Positions 63,966 to 64,000 of a DNA stretch of 64,000 nucleotides are shown here, piece by piece. Under the pieces are notes generated by a model. That model was not told the origin of the DNA. It saw nothing but the letters and a program-made list of their open reading frames with translations, and searched no databases. Both the position numbers and the translations under genes were made by a program. How positions within the stretch are numbered: position 1 is the stretch's first letter; each line of letters opens with the position of its first letter. Source of the stretch: Lewinellaceae bacterium (GTDB lineage: Bacteria > Bacteroidota > Bacteroidia > Chitinophagales > Saprospiraceae); contig JACJYB010000006.1 in NCBI GenBank assembly GCA_020636355.1, positions 248,001 through 312,000 of the forward strand. Reading direction: 5' to 3'.

Positions 63966-64000
63966 ATGGATGATACACTTAAGATAGGAATGGCCCAAAT
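63966..64000 (+). CDS. Start of a probable carbon-nitrogen hydrolase gene (cut by window end)
   Basis: Only 11 codons are visible: MDDTLKIGMAQ. The pattern L-K-I-G-M-A-Q immediately after the start is the first beta-strand of nitrilase-superfamily (C-N hydrolase) proteins. The segment is short, so this is a suggestion. A 24-codon open stretch at 63888-63962 just before it is not considered a gene. Confidence 0.4.
   Translation, partial: MDDTLKIGMAQ

Overview
The window is a 64 kb piece of a Bacteroidota chromosome, most likely from a Saprospiria or Chitinophagia-type environmental lineage. The evidence is a SusC/SusD pair, a secreted protein ending in the gliding-motility-associated C-terminal (T9SS type B) domain, a FadL/TodX-type outer membrane protein, DUF5690 and DUF1800/DUF1501 proteins, many small lipoproteins, and the scarcity of Shine-Dalgarno sequences. 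I see no rRNA, tRNA, CRISPR array or intact transposon. The species assignment is inference.

Layout. 1-15.7 kb is an accessory run of small, mostly single-gene units: cupins, DUF4440/SnoaL lipoproteins, DUF1801 proteins, an ankyrin protein, a DHFR-like reductase, an HxlR regulator divergent from a cupin with a clear operator, a degenerate M61-like peptidase, DUF2911, PPK2, a CE1-type esterase, an AraC regulator, YceI and a DODA-type dioxygenase. 15.9-21.6 kb is a two-gene operon: a CHAT protease and a 1307-residue membrane STAND NTPase with a beta-propeller, L-type-lectin-like and SH3-like exterior. 21.7-35.6 kb is mainly housekeeping and envelope: class III aminotransferase, DUF1501/DUF1800 pair, thioredoxin, ScpA, YjbR, FadL-like porin, a Tyr/Ser-rich secreted protein, ProS and a GH43 enzyme with a fascin-like tail. 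35.7-39.8 kb holds a second CHAT-STAND membrane protein, here fused to a beta-lactamase/PBP-like domain whose catalytic residues are lost, followed by a metacaspase-like gene. 39.9-45.0 kb is a probable organophosphonate catabolism locus (two phosphonatase-like HAD proteins, a TIGR03364-type FAD oxidoreductase, a DUF5690 transporter, an alkaline-phosphatase-superfamily enzyme). 45.2-52.1 kb has a T9SS cargo protein and SusD/SusC.

From about 52.4 kb to the right end, reading frames break repeatedly (DUF1080, Rof-like, FN3 protein, PSCyt/DUF1549/DUF1553 protein, DUF1501, TacT toxin), whereas the first 52 kb contains kilobase-long intact frames. This is either a local sequencing/assembly-quality problem or a pseudogene cluster. 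At least two breaks (Rof, TacT) are repaired by a single base, one of them in a homopolymer, which favours error.

The strongest candidate for an undescribed system is the pair of membrane-anchored CHAT-STAND modules. Both keep intact His/Cys protease and Walker motifs on the predicted cytosolic side, and both carry unrelated, probably ligand-binding domains on the predicted periplasmic side (lectin-like in one, a dead beta-lactamase fold in the other). I infer an envelope-sensing, protease-output signalling or defence system.
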